A DNA stretch of 64,000 bases from Acetatifactor sp. (GTDB taxonomy: Bacteria; Bacillota; Clostridia; Lachnospirales; Lachnospiraceae): positions 1-64,000 of the forward strand of contig JAEEVF010000001.1 in NCBI GenBank assembly GCA_016290775.1, in the 5' to 3' direction. Within the stretch, counting starts at the first letter, position 1. Every line of letters begins with the position of its first letter. Positions 48,729 through 56,877 of the stretch are shown here, piece after piece. Below the pieces are notes generated by a model. That model ran no database searches and had not been told where the DNA came from. It saw only the letters and a list, made by a program, of their open reading frames with translations. The position numbers were made by a program, and so were the translations under genes.

Positions 48729-50822
48729 TTGGAAAATTTGGAGATCAGCATGGAAGTTTTGAAGGAAAGACAGGACCTGGCTGCTGAAAGGATCGCGCAG
48801 ATCGCGGCAGAGGGCCTTGCGAAAGAAGGGTTTGATGAGTATTTCCGCCGCATGGCGGCTTTTTTGACGCTTGTGGAAGAGAACCGTAGGTTCTTGGAGG
48901 CGGGCGGCCTTAAGACGGCAAGCCTTGAGGAGCTTGGGGAGAGGAATCATGCATTATATGCGGACATTCTTCCCGAGAATTATGACAAGAGCTTTGGAAA
49001 TCCGACTTTTGCCGTATCGAAGCTTGGCGAGGACTATGGCAAGCTTCTTTGTTACCTCGCGAAGGAAATCTTCGCCACCACGATCTTTTGCTACACTGGC
49101 AATCTGGAGGACGTGGTGATCCGCGAGGAGGTGTTCCTCGAGGTGTATGGCGCCTTTTGCGAAAGCCTGCAGGAGACGGGTGAGCTCCCGGGGAGCGATC
49201 GCATCCGCCAGATCCTGTATTGGTTTGTCAGCGACTATTCCGAGGTGGAGCGCGCAAAGCTTGTGGATCAGATGGTATATCCCGGCGGATCTGCCAGTAT
49301 CCGCGTGCTGAAGGAGGCGGACCTTACCGACCTTCGCTATCTTTATGGCTATGGACAATATATCGGCGAAAACGAGCTTCAGATCGCAAAGTTCCTGCTC
49401 GCTCAGCCAAAGGAGACGATCGACGTCATGGCGAATACCTTCACGGAGGGGTATCGTATCGGCTTTGAGCTTGGCGGAAAGGATCTTAGCAAGAAAACCA
49501 GTGCGGAGCTGATCTATCCCATCGGCTTTGAGCGCATGATGAAAAAGGCTGTGGAAAACTTCGCAAAGATCGGTCTTGACGTGACGGGCCGCGATCAAAG
49601 CATTGCGACGGGCTATGGACCGGGCACCGGATATTCCGTATCTCCGAACCGTCAATATGAATTCGATCACCGAGAGGACATGGCACTCTTCTTGGATAAG
49701 GCTCTGGTACAGAGAACCGTCGAGACGCTCCGCGCCGGCTTTGAGGCAAGGAAGGACGAGGCGAAAAAGCATGCCGGTCCCGCCGTCGTGGAAGTCTTTG
49801 GCCAGGAGGATTTTGATCCCGTGATCAAGCCAGAGGCGCCAAAGATGACGGAGGAGCAAAATGGTCTCGGCGTGGAACTTAAGGCAGGCATGTACGAGGT
49901 ACAGATGAGCTACATTCCCCACGAGGAGCGTAGCTTTACGATCATCGCCTTCCCCGTACCCGAGATCCGAAAGGCCCTTCCGGACGATTCCGAGGAGACC
50001 TATGGGAAGTTCTTCGAGGAAGTCATTCGGATCAATACGCTGGATTACGTGAAGTATCGCGACATTCAGGCAACCATGATCGCCGCGCTCGATCAGGCGG
50101 ATTACTGTGAAGTCAAGGGCATGAACGGCAACTGCACCGACCTTCGCATCAACCTGTATAAGCTGAAGGACCCTTCCAAGGAGACTATTTTTGAAAACTG
50201 CGTCGCAGACGTGAACATCCCTGTGGGCGAGGTCTTCACTTCGCCTGTTCTCGAAGGGACAAACGGCGTTTTGAACGTCAGCAGGGTTTTCCTCGAGGGC
50301 CTCGAATACCGTGACCTGACCATCCGCTTTGAAAACGGCATGATCCAGGAATATACCTGCTCCAACTTCGAAAACGAGCAGGAAAACCTGGATTTCATCC
50401 GCAACAACGTGCTCTTTAAGCACAAGACGCTTCCCATTGGTGAGTTTGCCATTGGCACCAACACCACGGCTTACGTGGTGGCGAGAAAATATGGAGTACA
50501 GTCCAAGCTCCCCATTTTGATCGCGGAGAAGACTGGCCCTCACTTTGCAGTGGGCGACACCTGCTATTTCAAGTCCGAGGACATCGCGGTATATAATCCC
50601 GACGGCAAGGAGATCGTGGCGCGGGACAACAGCGTGTCGATCCTGCGCAAGACCGACCCTTCGAAGGCATATTTCCAATGCCATACGGACATCACCATTC
50701 CATACGAGGAACTTGGCGAACTGGTGGCCGTAAAGAAGGACGGCGAGAGGATCCCGATCATCGAAAAAGGTCGTTTTGTGCTCCCTGGAACGGAGGAATT
50801 GAACCGGGCGCTGGATTCTTAA
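48729..50822 (+). CDS. M29-type metallo-aminopeptidase with long N-terminal domain
   Basis: 697 residues from TTG 48729 (AAAGGAG upstream). The last 350 residues match the M29 (thermophilic aminopeptidase, AmpS/PepS) family: GNCTDLRINLYKL, metal ligand blocks VADVNIPVGEVFTSPVLEG and LPIGEFAIGTNTTAYVVA, and KTGPHFAVGDTCY. Classical members are about 400 residues; here a helical domain of about 300 residues is added in front. Cytoplasmic (no signal), so a role in peptide turnover is likely. Low certainty on the function of the extension. Confidence 0.82.
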   Translation: MENLEISMEVLKERQDLAAERIAQIAAEGLAKEGFDEYFRRMAAFLTLVEENRRFLEAGGLKTASLEELGERNHALYADILPENYDKSFGNPTFAVSKLGEDYGKLLCYLAKEIFATTIFCYTGNLEDVVIREEVFLEVYGAFCESLQETGELPGSDRIRQILYWFVSDYSEVERAKLVDQMVYPGGSASIRVLKEADLTDLRYLYGYGQYIGENELQIAKFLLAQPKETIDVMANTFTEGYRIGFELGGKDLSKKTSAELIYPIGFERMMKKAVENFAKIGLDVTGRDQSIATGYGPGTGYSVSPNRQYEFDHREDMALFLDKALVQRTVETLRAGFEARKDEAKKHAGPAVVEVFGQEDFDPVIKPEAPKMTEEQNGLGVELKAGMYEVQMSYIPHEERSFTIIAFPVPEIRKALPDDSEETYGKFFEEVIRINTLDYVKYRDIQATMIAALDQADYCEVKGMNGNCTDLRINLYKLKDPSKETIFENCVADVNIPVGEVFTSPVLEGTNGVLNVSRVFLEGLEYRDLTIRFENGMIQEYTCSNFENEQENLDFIRNNVLFKHKTLPIGEFAIGTNTTAYVVARKYGVQSKLPILIAEKTGPHFAVGDTCYFKSEDIAVYNPDGKEIVARDNSVSILRKTDPSKAYFQCHTDITIPYEELGELVAVKKDGERIPIIEKGRFVLPGTEELNRALDS

Positions 50823-50855
50823 GAGAATCTTAACAAAAAATTGTGTAATTTGACC

Positions 50856-50884
50856 TTGCATACGCCACACATTTCTAGTAAACT
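50856..50884 (+). promoter_or_regulatory. Predicted promoter of the purE operon
   Basis: TTGCAT (50856-50861), 17-bp spacer, TAAACT (50879-50884). The expected start coincides with the 5' edge of the leader hairpin at 50889. Confidence 0.5.
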
Positions 50885-50888
50885 AATA

Positions 50889-50932
50889 ACTAGATATTGT
50901 GGGTGGGTATGTTTTCGAGTGGCTTATCTAGT
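50889..50932 (+). other. Structured leader before purE, possible regulatory RNA
   Basis: Perfect stem ACTAGATA/TATCTAGT (50889-50896 with 50925-50932) encloses a 28-nt G/T-rich loop that includes GTGGGTGGG. Downstream TTTCACCACAC (about 50943-50953) is complementary to part of that loop and lies right before the GGAGG site, so two alternative folds are possible. It does not match the purine riboswitch core that I know. Could be an unassigned riboswitch or a protein site. Confidence 0.4.
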
Positions 50933-50970
50933 CATTTGGAGGATTTCACCACACAGGAGGGAAAGAGAAA

Positions 50971-51531
50971 ATGGCACAGGCAAAAAAAGCAGCGGCACCA
51001 GCGGCTACGAAGGCGGCAAAGGTTGCAAAGGTTGGCATCGTGATGGGAAGCGATTCCGATATGCCCGTAATGGCGAAGGCTGCGGACATTCTGGAGGAAC
51101 TGGGTGTCCCTTATGAGATGACGATTATCAGCGCGCACAGGGAGCCGGACGTGTTCTTTGAGTATGCAAAGAATGCGGAGAAGAAGGGTTTTAAGGTGAT
51201 CATCGCGGGAGCGGGCATGGCAGCGCATCTGCCTGGCATGTGTGCGGCGATCTTTCCGATGCCCGTGATCGGTATTCCGATGCATACGACTTCGCTGGGC
51301 GGTCGCGATTCTTTGTATAGTATCGTGCAGATGCCGAGCGGCATTCCGGTTGCGACGGTGGCGATCAATGGAGGAGCCAATGCGGGGCTGCTTGCGGCGA
51401 AGATCTTGGCGACGTCGGATGCGGCGCTGCTGAAAAAATTAAAGGCCTACAGCGAGAAACTGAAGAACCAGGTTGTGGCAAAGGACGCGAAGTTGCAGGA
51501 AGTAGGATATAAGAAGTATATGGAGAAGTAA
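50971..51531 (+). CDS. purE: N5-carboxyaminoimidazole ribonucleotide mutase
   Basis: 186 residues. After a Lys/Ala-rich leader of about 20 residues (MAQAKKAAAPAATKAAK) comes the class I PurE fold: GIVMGSDSDMPVMAKAA, ISAHREPDVFFEYA with the catalytic His, IAGAGMAAHLPGMCAA and GRDSLYSIVQMPSGIPV. Moves the carboxyl group of N5-CAIR to C4 in purine synthesis. The PurK partner is not in this window. First of four clustered purine genes; AGGAGGG precedes the ATG. Confidence 0.95.
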   Translation: MAQAKKAAAPAATKAAKVAKVGIVMGSDSDMPVMAKAADILEELGVPYEMTIISAHREPDVFFEYAKNAEKKGFKVIIAGAGMAAHLPGMCAAIFPMPVIGIPMHTTSLGGRDSLYSIVQMPSGIPVATVAINGGANAGLLAAKILATSDAALLKKLKAYSEKLKNQVVAKDAKLQEVGYKKYMEK

Positions 51532-51612
51532 TGTGAGGGAAGCGTTGCGATGGCGCCGGGGGTCACGGAAAATATTTATATAAGCGCGGGAGCGCAGAAT
51601 GTGAGGATGAGG

Positions 51613-52638
51613 ATGGATTACAAGAAGGCAGGCGTGGACATTGAAGCTGGGTACAAGTCAGTGGAGCTGATGAAGAAGCACGTGAAGGAAACCTTCCGGC
51701 CAGAGGTCATGGGAGGGATCGGAGGCTTCTCCGGCGCGTTCTCAATGGCAGCGATCAAGGACATGGAGCATCCGGTGCTTTTGTCTGGTACGGACGGCGT
51801 TGGAACGAAGATCAAGCTGGCGTTTCTTCTCGACAAGCATGACACGGTCGGCATCGACTGCGTTGCTATGTGCGTGAACGACGTGGCATGTGCAGGCGGC
51901 GAGCCTCTGTTTTTCCTGGATTATATCGCATGTGGAAAGAACTATCCCGAAAAGATCGCTGAGATCGTAAAGGGTGTTGCGGAAGGTTGTAAGCAGGCAG
52001 GTTGTGCACTGATCGGCGGCGAGACTGCTGAGCATCCCGGTCTGATGCCCGAGGATGAATATGATCTCGCAGGCTTCACAGTTGGCGTTGCAGACGCAAA
52101 GGACGTGATCGACGGTTCCAAGATCAAGGCAGGCGACGTGCTTGTCGGCATTGCATCTTCCGGCGTACACTCCAATGGCTTCTCCCTTGTGAGAAAGGTT
52201 TTCGAGATGACCAAGGAGAGCCTGAACACATATTATGACGAGCTTGGAAAGACTCTTGGCGAGGCGCTGATCGTGCCCACCAGGATTTACGTAAAGGCAC
52301 TGAAGGCCGTAAAGGATGCAGGCGTGACCATCAAGGGTTGCAGCCACATCACGGGCGGCGGTTTTTATGAGAACATTCCCAGAATGCTTCCGGACGGCAT
52401 CCGCGCACAGGTGAAGAAGGACAGCTATGAGGTTCCTGCAATCTTTAAGCTCCTGCAGAAGAAGGGTGACATTGCGGAAGAGATGATGTACAACACTTAC
52501 AACATGGGTCTTGGCATGGTGCTGGCACTCGATCCCGCAGACGTGGACAAGACGGTTGCGGCTCTTGAGTCCGCAGGCGAGAAGGCTTACGTTGTTGGTA
52601 CCTGCGTGGCAGGAGAAAAGGGCGTGACCATATGCTAA
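51613..52638 (+). CDS. purM: Phosphoribosylformylglycinamidine cyclo-ligase
   Basis: 341 residues from ATG 51613 ([14 protein letters not shown]), with GAGG 7 bp upstream; an in-frame ATG at 51550 would add 21 unconserved residues. Closes the imidazole ring to form AIR using ATP. Motifs: [51 protein letters not shown] and [15 protein letters not shown]. Its last codons overlap the purN start. Confidence 0.95.
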   Translation: MDYKKAGVDIEAGYKSVELMKKHVKETFRPEVMGGIGGFSGAFSMAAIKDMEHPVLLSGTDGVGTKIKLAFLLDKHDTVGIDCVAMCVNDVACAGGEPLFFLDYIACGKNYPEKIAEIVKGVAEGCKQAGCALIGGETAEHPGLMPEDEYDLAGFTVGVADAKDVIDGSKIKAGDVLVGIASSGVHSNGFSLVRKVFEMTKESLNTYYDELGKTLGEALIVPTRIYVKALKAVKDAGVTIKGCSHITGGGFYENIPRMLPDGIRAQVKKDSYEVPAIFKLLQKKGDIAEEMMYNTYNMGLGMVLALDPADVDKTVAALESAGEKAYVVGTCVAGEKGVTIC

Positions 52639-53255
52639 AGATCGTTGTATGTGTCTCCGGCGGAGGAACGAACCTGCAGGCCATCATGGATGCCATTGAC
52701 TGCGGCAAGATCACGAACACGCAGATCCTTGCGGTGATCAGCAACAATCCTGGCGTCAAGGCGCTTGAGAGGGCTGAGAAATATGGCGTACCCGGAATCT
52801 GCATGTCTCCGAAGGAATATGCAAGCAGGGCAGAATTTAACGAAGCTTTCACGAACAAGATGTGTGAGCTTTCGCCGGACCTTGTGGTGCTCGCAGGCTT
52901 CTTGGTAAAGATCCCGGAGCAGATGGTTTCGAAGTTTTCGGGAAGGATCGTGAACATTCATCCCGCACTGATCCCTTCGTTCTGCGGCGTTGGCTATTAT
53001 GGACTCAAGGTGCATGAGAAGGCCTTGGAGCGCGGCGTGAAGGTAACGGGCGCGACGGTGCACTTCGTGAATGAGGGCATGGACGAGGGCCCCATCATTG
53101 CACAGAAGGCGGTGGAAGTTTTGGACGGCGACACGCCGGAGATCCTGCAAAGAAGAGTCATGGAGCAGGCAGAATGGATCTTGCTCCCGCAGGCGATCGA
53201 TGACATCGCGAACGGAAGGATCAAGCTCGTTGGAAATCACGTTCGCAGGGCATAA
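52632..53255 (+). CDS. purN: Phosphoribosylglycinamide formyltransferase
   Basis: 207 residues. ATG 52632 overlaps the end of purM by 7 bp, indicating translational coupling. Folate-dependent GAR formylation: [26 protein letters not shown], catalytic [12 protein letters not shown] with Asn and His, and [16 protein letters not shown] with the catalytic Asp. Confidence 0.95.
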   Translation: MLKIVVCVSGGGTNLQAIMDAIDCGKITNTQILAVISNNPGVKALERAEKYGVPGICMSPKEYASRAEFNEAFTNKMCELSPDLVVLAGFLVKIPEQMVSKFSGRIVNIHPALIPSFCGVGYYGLKVHEKALERGVKVTGATVHFVNEGMDEGPIIAQKAVEVLDGDTPEILQRRVMEQAEWILLPQAIDDIANGRIKLVGNHVRRA

Positions 53256-53298
53256 ACCAGAACATAAGTTAGAACATAAGAGAAGGATGGGACAAGTC

Positions 53299-54576
53299 AT
53301 GAAAGTATTGATCGTGGGTGGCGGCGGCCGCGAGCATGCGATCGCAGTCAGCATGAGAAAGAGTAAGCGCGTTGACGAGCTTTACTGTGTGCCCGGAAAT
53401 GCGGGCATCGCACAGATCGCAGAGTGCGAACCCTCCATCGGAGTGATGGAGTTTGACAAGATCGTGGCATATGCGAAAGAAAAGGCAGTGGACCTTGTAT
53501 TCGTTGCGCCGGACGACCCCTTGGTGGGCGGCCTGGTGGATGTGCTTGAGGCAAACGGGCTTCGCGCATTTGGACCGAACAAGGCAGCAGCGATCCTTGA
53601 GGGCAGCAAAGCCTTTTCAAAGGATCTGATGAAGAAATATGGCATTCCTACGGCGGCATATGAAAACTTTGACGATCCCGAGAAGGCGCTTGCCTATCTT
53701 GAGACCGCAGACATGCCGATCGTGCTGAAGGCCGATGGCCTGGCACTGGGCAAGGGCGTTCTGATCTGCAACACTTTGGAAGAGGCAAAGGCCGGCGTCA
53801 AAGAGATCATGATGGATAAGCACTTCGGCAGCGCGGGCAACCGCATGGTCATCGAGGAATTCATGACCGGCCGTGAAGTTTCGGTATTGTCCTTTGTGGA
53901 TGGCAAGACGATCAAGATCATGAGCTCCGCGCAGGATCACAAGCGCGCGAAGGATGGCGATCAGGGCCTGAACACCGGCGGCATGGGCAACTTCTCGCCG
54001 ACTCCGTTCTACACCAAAGAGGTGGATGAGTTCTGCAAGAAGTATATCTATCAGGCGACCGTGGACGCCATGGCGGCTGAGGGAAGACCTTTCAAGGGCG
54101 TGATCTTCTTCGGACTGATGCTGACGCCCAAGGGACCGAGAGTGTTGGAGTTCAACGCAAGATTCGGCGATCCCGAAGCGCAGGTGGTTCTTTGCAGGAT
54201 GAAGAACGACATCATGGACGTGGTGGATGCCTGCATCGACGGAACCCTCGATCAGATCGAACTGGAATTTGAAGACAACGCCGCAGTTTGCGTGATCCTG
54301 GCTTCGGACGGATATCCCGTATCCTACAAGAAGGGCTTTGAGATCAAGGGCCTTGAGAACTTTGAAGGCAAGGAAGATTACTACTGCTTCCACGCCGGCA
54401 GCAAGTTCGACGATCAGGGAAGAGTCGTGACAAACGGAGGAAGAGTGCTTGGCGTAACCGCCAAGGGCGCAACCCTGAAGGAAGCAAGGGCAAAGGCCTA
54501 CGAAGCGACAAAGTGGGTAGACTTTGAGAACAAATATATGCGAACCGACATCGGCAAAGCAATCGATGAAGCGTAA
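53299..54576 (+). CDS. purD: Phosphoribosylamine-glycine ligase
   Basis: 425 residues from ATG 53299 (MKVLIVGGGGREHAIAVS); an ATG 12 bp earlier is possible. ATP-grasp enzyme joining phosphoribosylamine and glycine. Motifs: VVFVAPDDPLVGG-like segment, VLKADGLALGKGV, GSAGNRMVIEEFMTGREVS, DQGLNTGGMGNFSP and LEFNARFGDPEAQVVL. Last gene of the purine cluster, 21 bp before the SH3b gene. Confidence 0.95.
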   Translation: MKVLIVGGGGREHAIAVSMRKSKRVDELYCVPGNAGIAQIAECEPSIGVMEFDKIVAYAKEKAVDLVFVAPDDPLVGGLVDVLEANGLRAFGPNKAAAILEGSKAFSKDLMKKYGIPTAAYENFDDPEKALAYLETADMPIVLKADGLALGKGVLICNTLEEAKAGVKEIMMDKHFGSAGNRMVIEEFMTGREVSVLSFVDGKTIKIMSSAQDHKRAKDGDQGLNTGGMGNFSPTPFYTKEVDEFCKKYIYQATVDAMAAEGRPFKGVIFFGLMLTPKGPRVLEFNARFGDPEAQVVLCRMKNDIMDVVDACIDGTLDQIELEFEDNAAVCVILASDGYPVSYKKGFEIKGLENFEGKEDYYCFHAGSKFDDQGRVVTNGGRVLGVTAKGATLKEARAKAYEATKWVDFENKYMRTDIGKAIDEA

Positions 54577-54597
54577 AGCGAAAAGGAAGGAAGGCGG

Positions 54598-56199
54598 ATG
54601 AAAATGGCGGGTAAAGCACAAGGTATGAGAGTATGGCGAAAGTTGATCACAATGATCGCACTTGCATTCGCGCTTGTGATCTTGGCGGACGGTTTTAAGA
54701 TTGTCAGCAGGGCGGATACCGGTACGACGACTACTGGCGTGAACATGCGTCAGACGCCAAGCAAGAACGGTACATTGGTGACAAAGCTGGAAGAGGGCAC
54801 CAAGGTAGAACTTGGAAACCTGGTCGACGGCAAGGACGGAGACGGAAAGAAGTGGTATGAAGTAACTTATAACGGTAAGAGCGGGTACATTCGCTCCGAT
54901 CTGATCAAGAAGGGTACTGAAAGCACCGGCAACGAAACCCAGACCGGAACGAGCACCGGAGAGGTGGAAGCCGTGACGCCCGTTGGCGCAACGATCGCAG
55001 GCAGCAATACCGTTCGCGTTCGCACGAGCGCATCCACGACGTCAAGCAATAACATTCTGACCACCGTGGCCAAGGGTACGGAAGTGACCGTGATCGGTAA
55101 GGTCATCGGCTCCGACAAGAAGACCTGGTATCAGATCAGACTGACCGTGGAAGGTAAGGACGTGATCGGTTATGTTCGCAGCGATTACCTTGCGATCACT
55201 GGTGACATCAAGCCACTCGAGGCTGATCCCGTTCAGCCGGATCCCGTGGAACCGGATCCCCAAACCTCGGAGACCACGACGAAGGAGCCTGAGACGGTGA
55301 CTCCCGTAAAGCGTTATGAGACGGCGCTTGAAAACGACAAGTGGAAGCTGATCGATTATGAAAATGCCGTTCAGTATGACATCGACGACCTTTTCTCCGC
55401 AGCGAATAAATATAAAGAGTTATATGAAACCGCTGACAAAAAGGCAAAGGCTAAGGGCGGCTGGCTGATCTTCTTCATCATCCTTGCAATCGCGGCATGC
55501 GCAGGCGTTGGTTACCTGCTTTATCGCATGAAGGACATCAAGGAAGAAGCTTACATTTCCAACATTGAGAACAACACTCCGAGACGTACGGCTGAAAGGC
55601 CCAGAGGAGAAGCAAGAGGCGGACAGTCTCAGGGCGGAAGACCTGCCATCCGTGACGGTCTCGAGCCTAGAAGAGATGAGGGACGTCCTGCAAATGGACA
55701 AAGATCCTCTGCAAACAGAAATCAGAATCCTCAGGGCGGCAGGCCCGCGCAGCCTGGCCAGCCCCAGAACGGCAGACCCGCGCAGCAGGGACAGCCTCAA
55801 AACGGCAGACCTGCGCAGCCTGGCCAGCCTCAGAACGCAAGACCCGCGCAGCAGGGCCAGCCTCAGAACGCAAGACCCGCGCAGCCTGGCCAGCCTCAGA
55901 ACGCAAGACCCGCGCAGCAGGGCCAGCCTCAGAACGCAAGACCTGCGCAGCCTGGCCAGCCTCAGAACGGCAGACCTGCGCAGCAAGGACACCCTCAGAA
56001 CGCAAGGCCCGCACAGCCTGGACAGCCTCAGATGGCAAGACCCGCACAGCCCGGCCAGCCTCAGATGGCAAGGCCCGCGCAGCCTGCGCAGCCGCAGGAT
56101 GGCAGACCTACGCAGCAGACGGCAGCTCGTCCTAAGAACTTTGCACAGGACGGCGACGACATGGAATTTGAATTCCTCAACTGGGACAGCGACGAATAA
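54598..56199 (+). CDS. SH3b-domain membrane protein with repetitive Pro/Gln/Arg-rich cytoplasmic tail
   Basis: 533 residues. Signal/anchor segment (LITMIALAFALVILADG), two bacterial SH3 domains outside the cell (GVNMRQTPSKNGTLVTKLEE and NTVRVRTSASTTSSNNIL), a Pro/Glu/Thr linker, a membrane helix at about 287-310 (WLIFFIILAIAACAGVGYLL), then a cytoplasmic tail with eleven 11-residue repeats of the form (G/A)RPAQPGQPQN and an acidic end (DDMEFEFLNWDSDE). SH3b domains usually bind peptidoglycan, so the protein could link wall and cytoplasm. Function unknown. GGAAGGAAGG precedes the ATG. Confidence 0.8.
   Translation: MKMAGKAQGMRVWRKLITMIALAFALVILADGFKIVSRADTGTTTTGVNMRQTPSKNGTLVTKLEEGTKVELGNLVDGKDGDGKKWYEVTYNGKSGYIRSDLIKKGTESTGNETQTGTSTGEVEAVTPVGATIAGSNTVRVRTSASTTSSNNILTTVAKGTEVTVIGKVIGSDKKTWYQIRLTVEGKDVIGYVRSDYLAITGDIKPLEADPVQPDPVEPDPQTSETTTKEPETVTPVKRYETALENDKWKLIDYENAVQYDIDDLFSAANKYKELYETADKKAKAKGGWLIFFIILAIAACAGVGYLLYRMKDIKEEAYISNIENNTPRRTAERPRGEARGGQSQGGRPAIRDGLEPRRDEGRPANGQRSSANRNQNPQGGRPAQPGQPQNGRPAQQGQPQNGRPAQPGQPQNARPAQQGQPQNARPAQPGQPQNARPAQQGQPQNARPAQPGQPQNGRPAQQGHPQNARPAQPGQPQMARPAQPGQPQMARPAQPAQPQDGRPTQQTAARPKNFAQDGDDMEFEFLNWDSDE
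55738..56100 (+). repeat. Eleven in-frame 33-bp tandem repeats
   Basis: Exactly 363 bp divide into eleven 33-bp units encoding (G/A)RPAQ(P/Q)GQPQ(N/M). The P/Q position alternates through the first eight units, so an older 66-bp double unit is visible. Copy number is likely to vary between strains through slippage. Confidence 0.9.
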
Positions 56200-56232
56200 A
56201 ACTGCATAATATTAAATAGTTCTAAACTTTCG

Positions 56233-56258
56233 AAGGGGCAGGTTGACACTGCCCCTTT
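56233..56258 (+). terminator. Terminator after the SH3b gene
   Basis: Stem AAGGGGCAG/CTGCCCCTT (56233-56241 with 56249-56257), 7-nt loop, short T run. The loop contains the TTGACA of the next promoter. Confidence 0.75.
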
Positions 56259-56271
56259 GCTGTTATACAAT
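56243..56271 (+). promoter_or_regulatory. Strong predicted promoter of gntR-clpC, embedded in the terminator
   Basis: TTGACA (56243-56248), 17-bp spacer, TACAAT (56266-56271): only one mismatch to consensus. The -35 lies in the loop of the preceding terminator. Leader length to gntR is about 225 nt. Confidence 0.75.
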
Positions 56272-56292
56272 GATTATAACAATGTGATGCCA

Positions 56293-56455
56293 GGGTACAA
56301 AGGTCCAAAATCGAGTCGTGTTTGCACGAACGAGATTTTGACCTTGGGACCCGCCCAAACATGAGGCAGTAGCGAAATGCTTGAGAAACAAGCATTTCTG
56401 CGGATGCCGAATGTTGGTCGAATTGCGAGAGTTGCGAAGCAACGGAGCAATTCGA
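56293..56455 (+). repeat. Array of three stem-loops in the gntR-clpC leader
   Basis: Three separate foldbacks fill the leader. H1 (56293-56352): nested stems GGGT/ACCC, AGGTC/GACCT-like, AAAATC/GATTTT and TCGTG/CACGA. H2 (56375-56397): AAATGCTT/AAGCATTT with a 7-nt loop. H3 (56418-56455): TCGAATTGC/GCAATTCGA around GTTGC/GCAAC. I recall near-identical hairpin blocks scattered in Lachnospiraceae genomes, so this may be a dispersed element; that needs a search. A frame open from 56377 through it is an upstream extension of gntR and is not considered coding. Confidence 0.7.
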
Positions 56456-56502
56456 GGGGCATCAACACATACCTACACTACACGCAGAAAGGAGGAACCC
56501 TG

Positions 56503-56874
56503 ATGTTCATTGAGATCGATTTTAACAGCGATGAAGCCTTGTATCTTCAGCTTCGCAATCAGATCATCCTAGGCATTGCCACGGATCAGTTTCATGAGGG
56601 AGAATCCTTGCCCAGCGTCAGAAGTCTTGCGGACGTCATTGGCATAAATATGCATACGGTGAACAAGGCATACACGCTCCTAAAGCAGGAGGGTTATGTC
56701 AAGGTGGACCGCCGCAAGGGCGCGGTGATCGCCGTGGATGCCAATCAGGCACTTATCATGGAGGAGATCCGAAGGTCCCTTCAGGTGATCCTGGCAAAAA
56801 GCTATTGTAAGAATGTTCCCCGGGAAGAGATCCATCAGCTGGTGGATGAGATCTATGACGGGATGGAGAGGTAA
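56503..56874 (+). CDS. GntR-family regulator, YtrA type
   Basis: 123 residues from ATG 56503, with AAAGGAGG 7 bp upstream. Winged helix-turn-helix of GntR type (LYLQLRNQIILGIATDQFHE, GESLPSVRSLADVIGINMHT) followed by only a short helical dimerisation tail, as in the YtrA subfamily. Three bp before clpC, so it probably autoregulates this operon. In many Firmicutes the clpC operon is headed by ctsR-mcsA-mcsB; here a GntR regulator takes that position. Confidence 0.9.
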   Translation: MFIEIDFNSDEALYLQLRNQIILGIATDQFHEGESLPSVRSLADVIGINMHTVNKAYTLLKQEGYVKVDRRKGAVIAVDANQALIMEEIRRSLQVILAKSYCKNVPREEIHQLVDEIYDGMER

Positions 56875-56877
56875 GTA

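Noticed and set aside
48954..50870. 638-codon minus-strand frame opposite the aminopeptidase
   Set aside because: Shadow of the biased codon use of the real gene; the plus-strand product has family motifs.
50885..50970. Purine (guanine/adenine) riboswitch before purE
   Set aside because: The conserved junction and loop sequences of that class are not present.
53071..53298. Upstream extension of purD inside purN
   Set aside because: It overlaps purN in another frame; ATG 53299 gives the conserved N terminus.
56377..56502. N-terminal extension of the GntR regulator through the hairpin array
   Set aside because: The ribosome site is directly before ATG 56503 and the extension has no GntR similarity.
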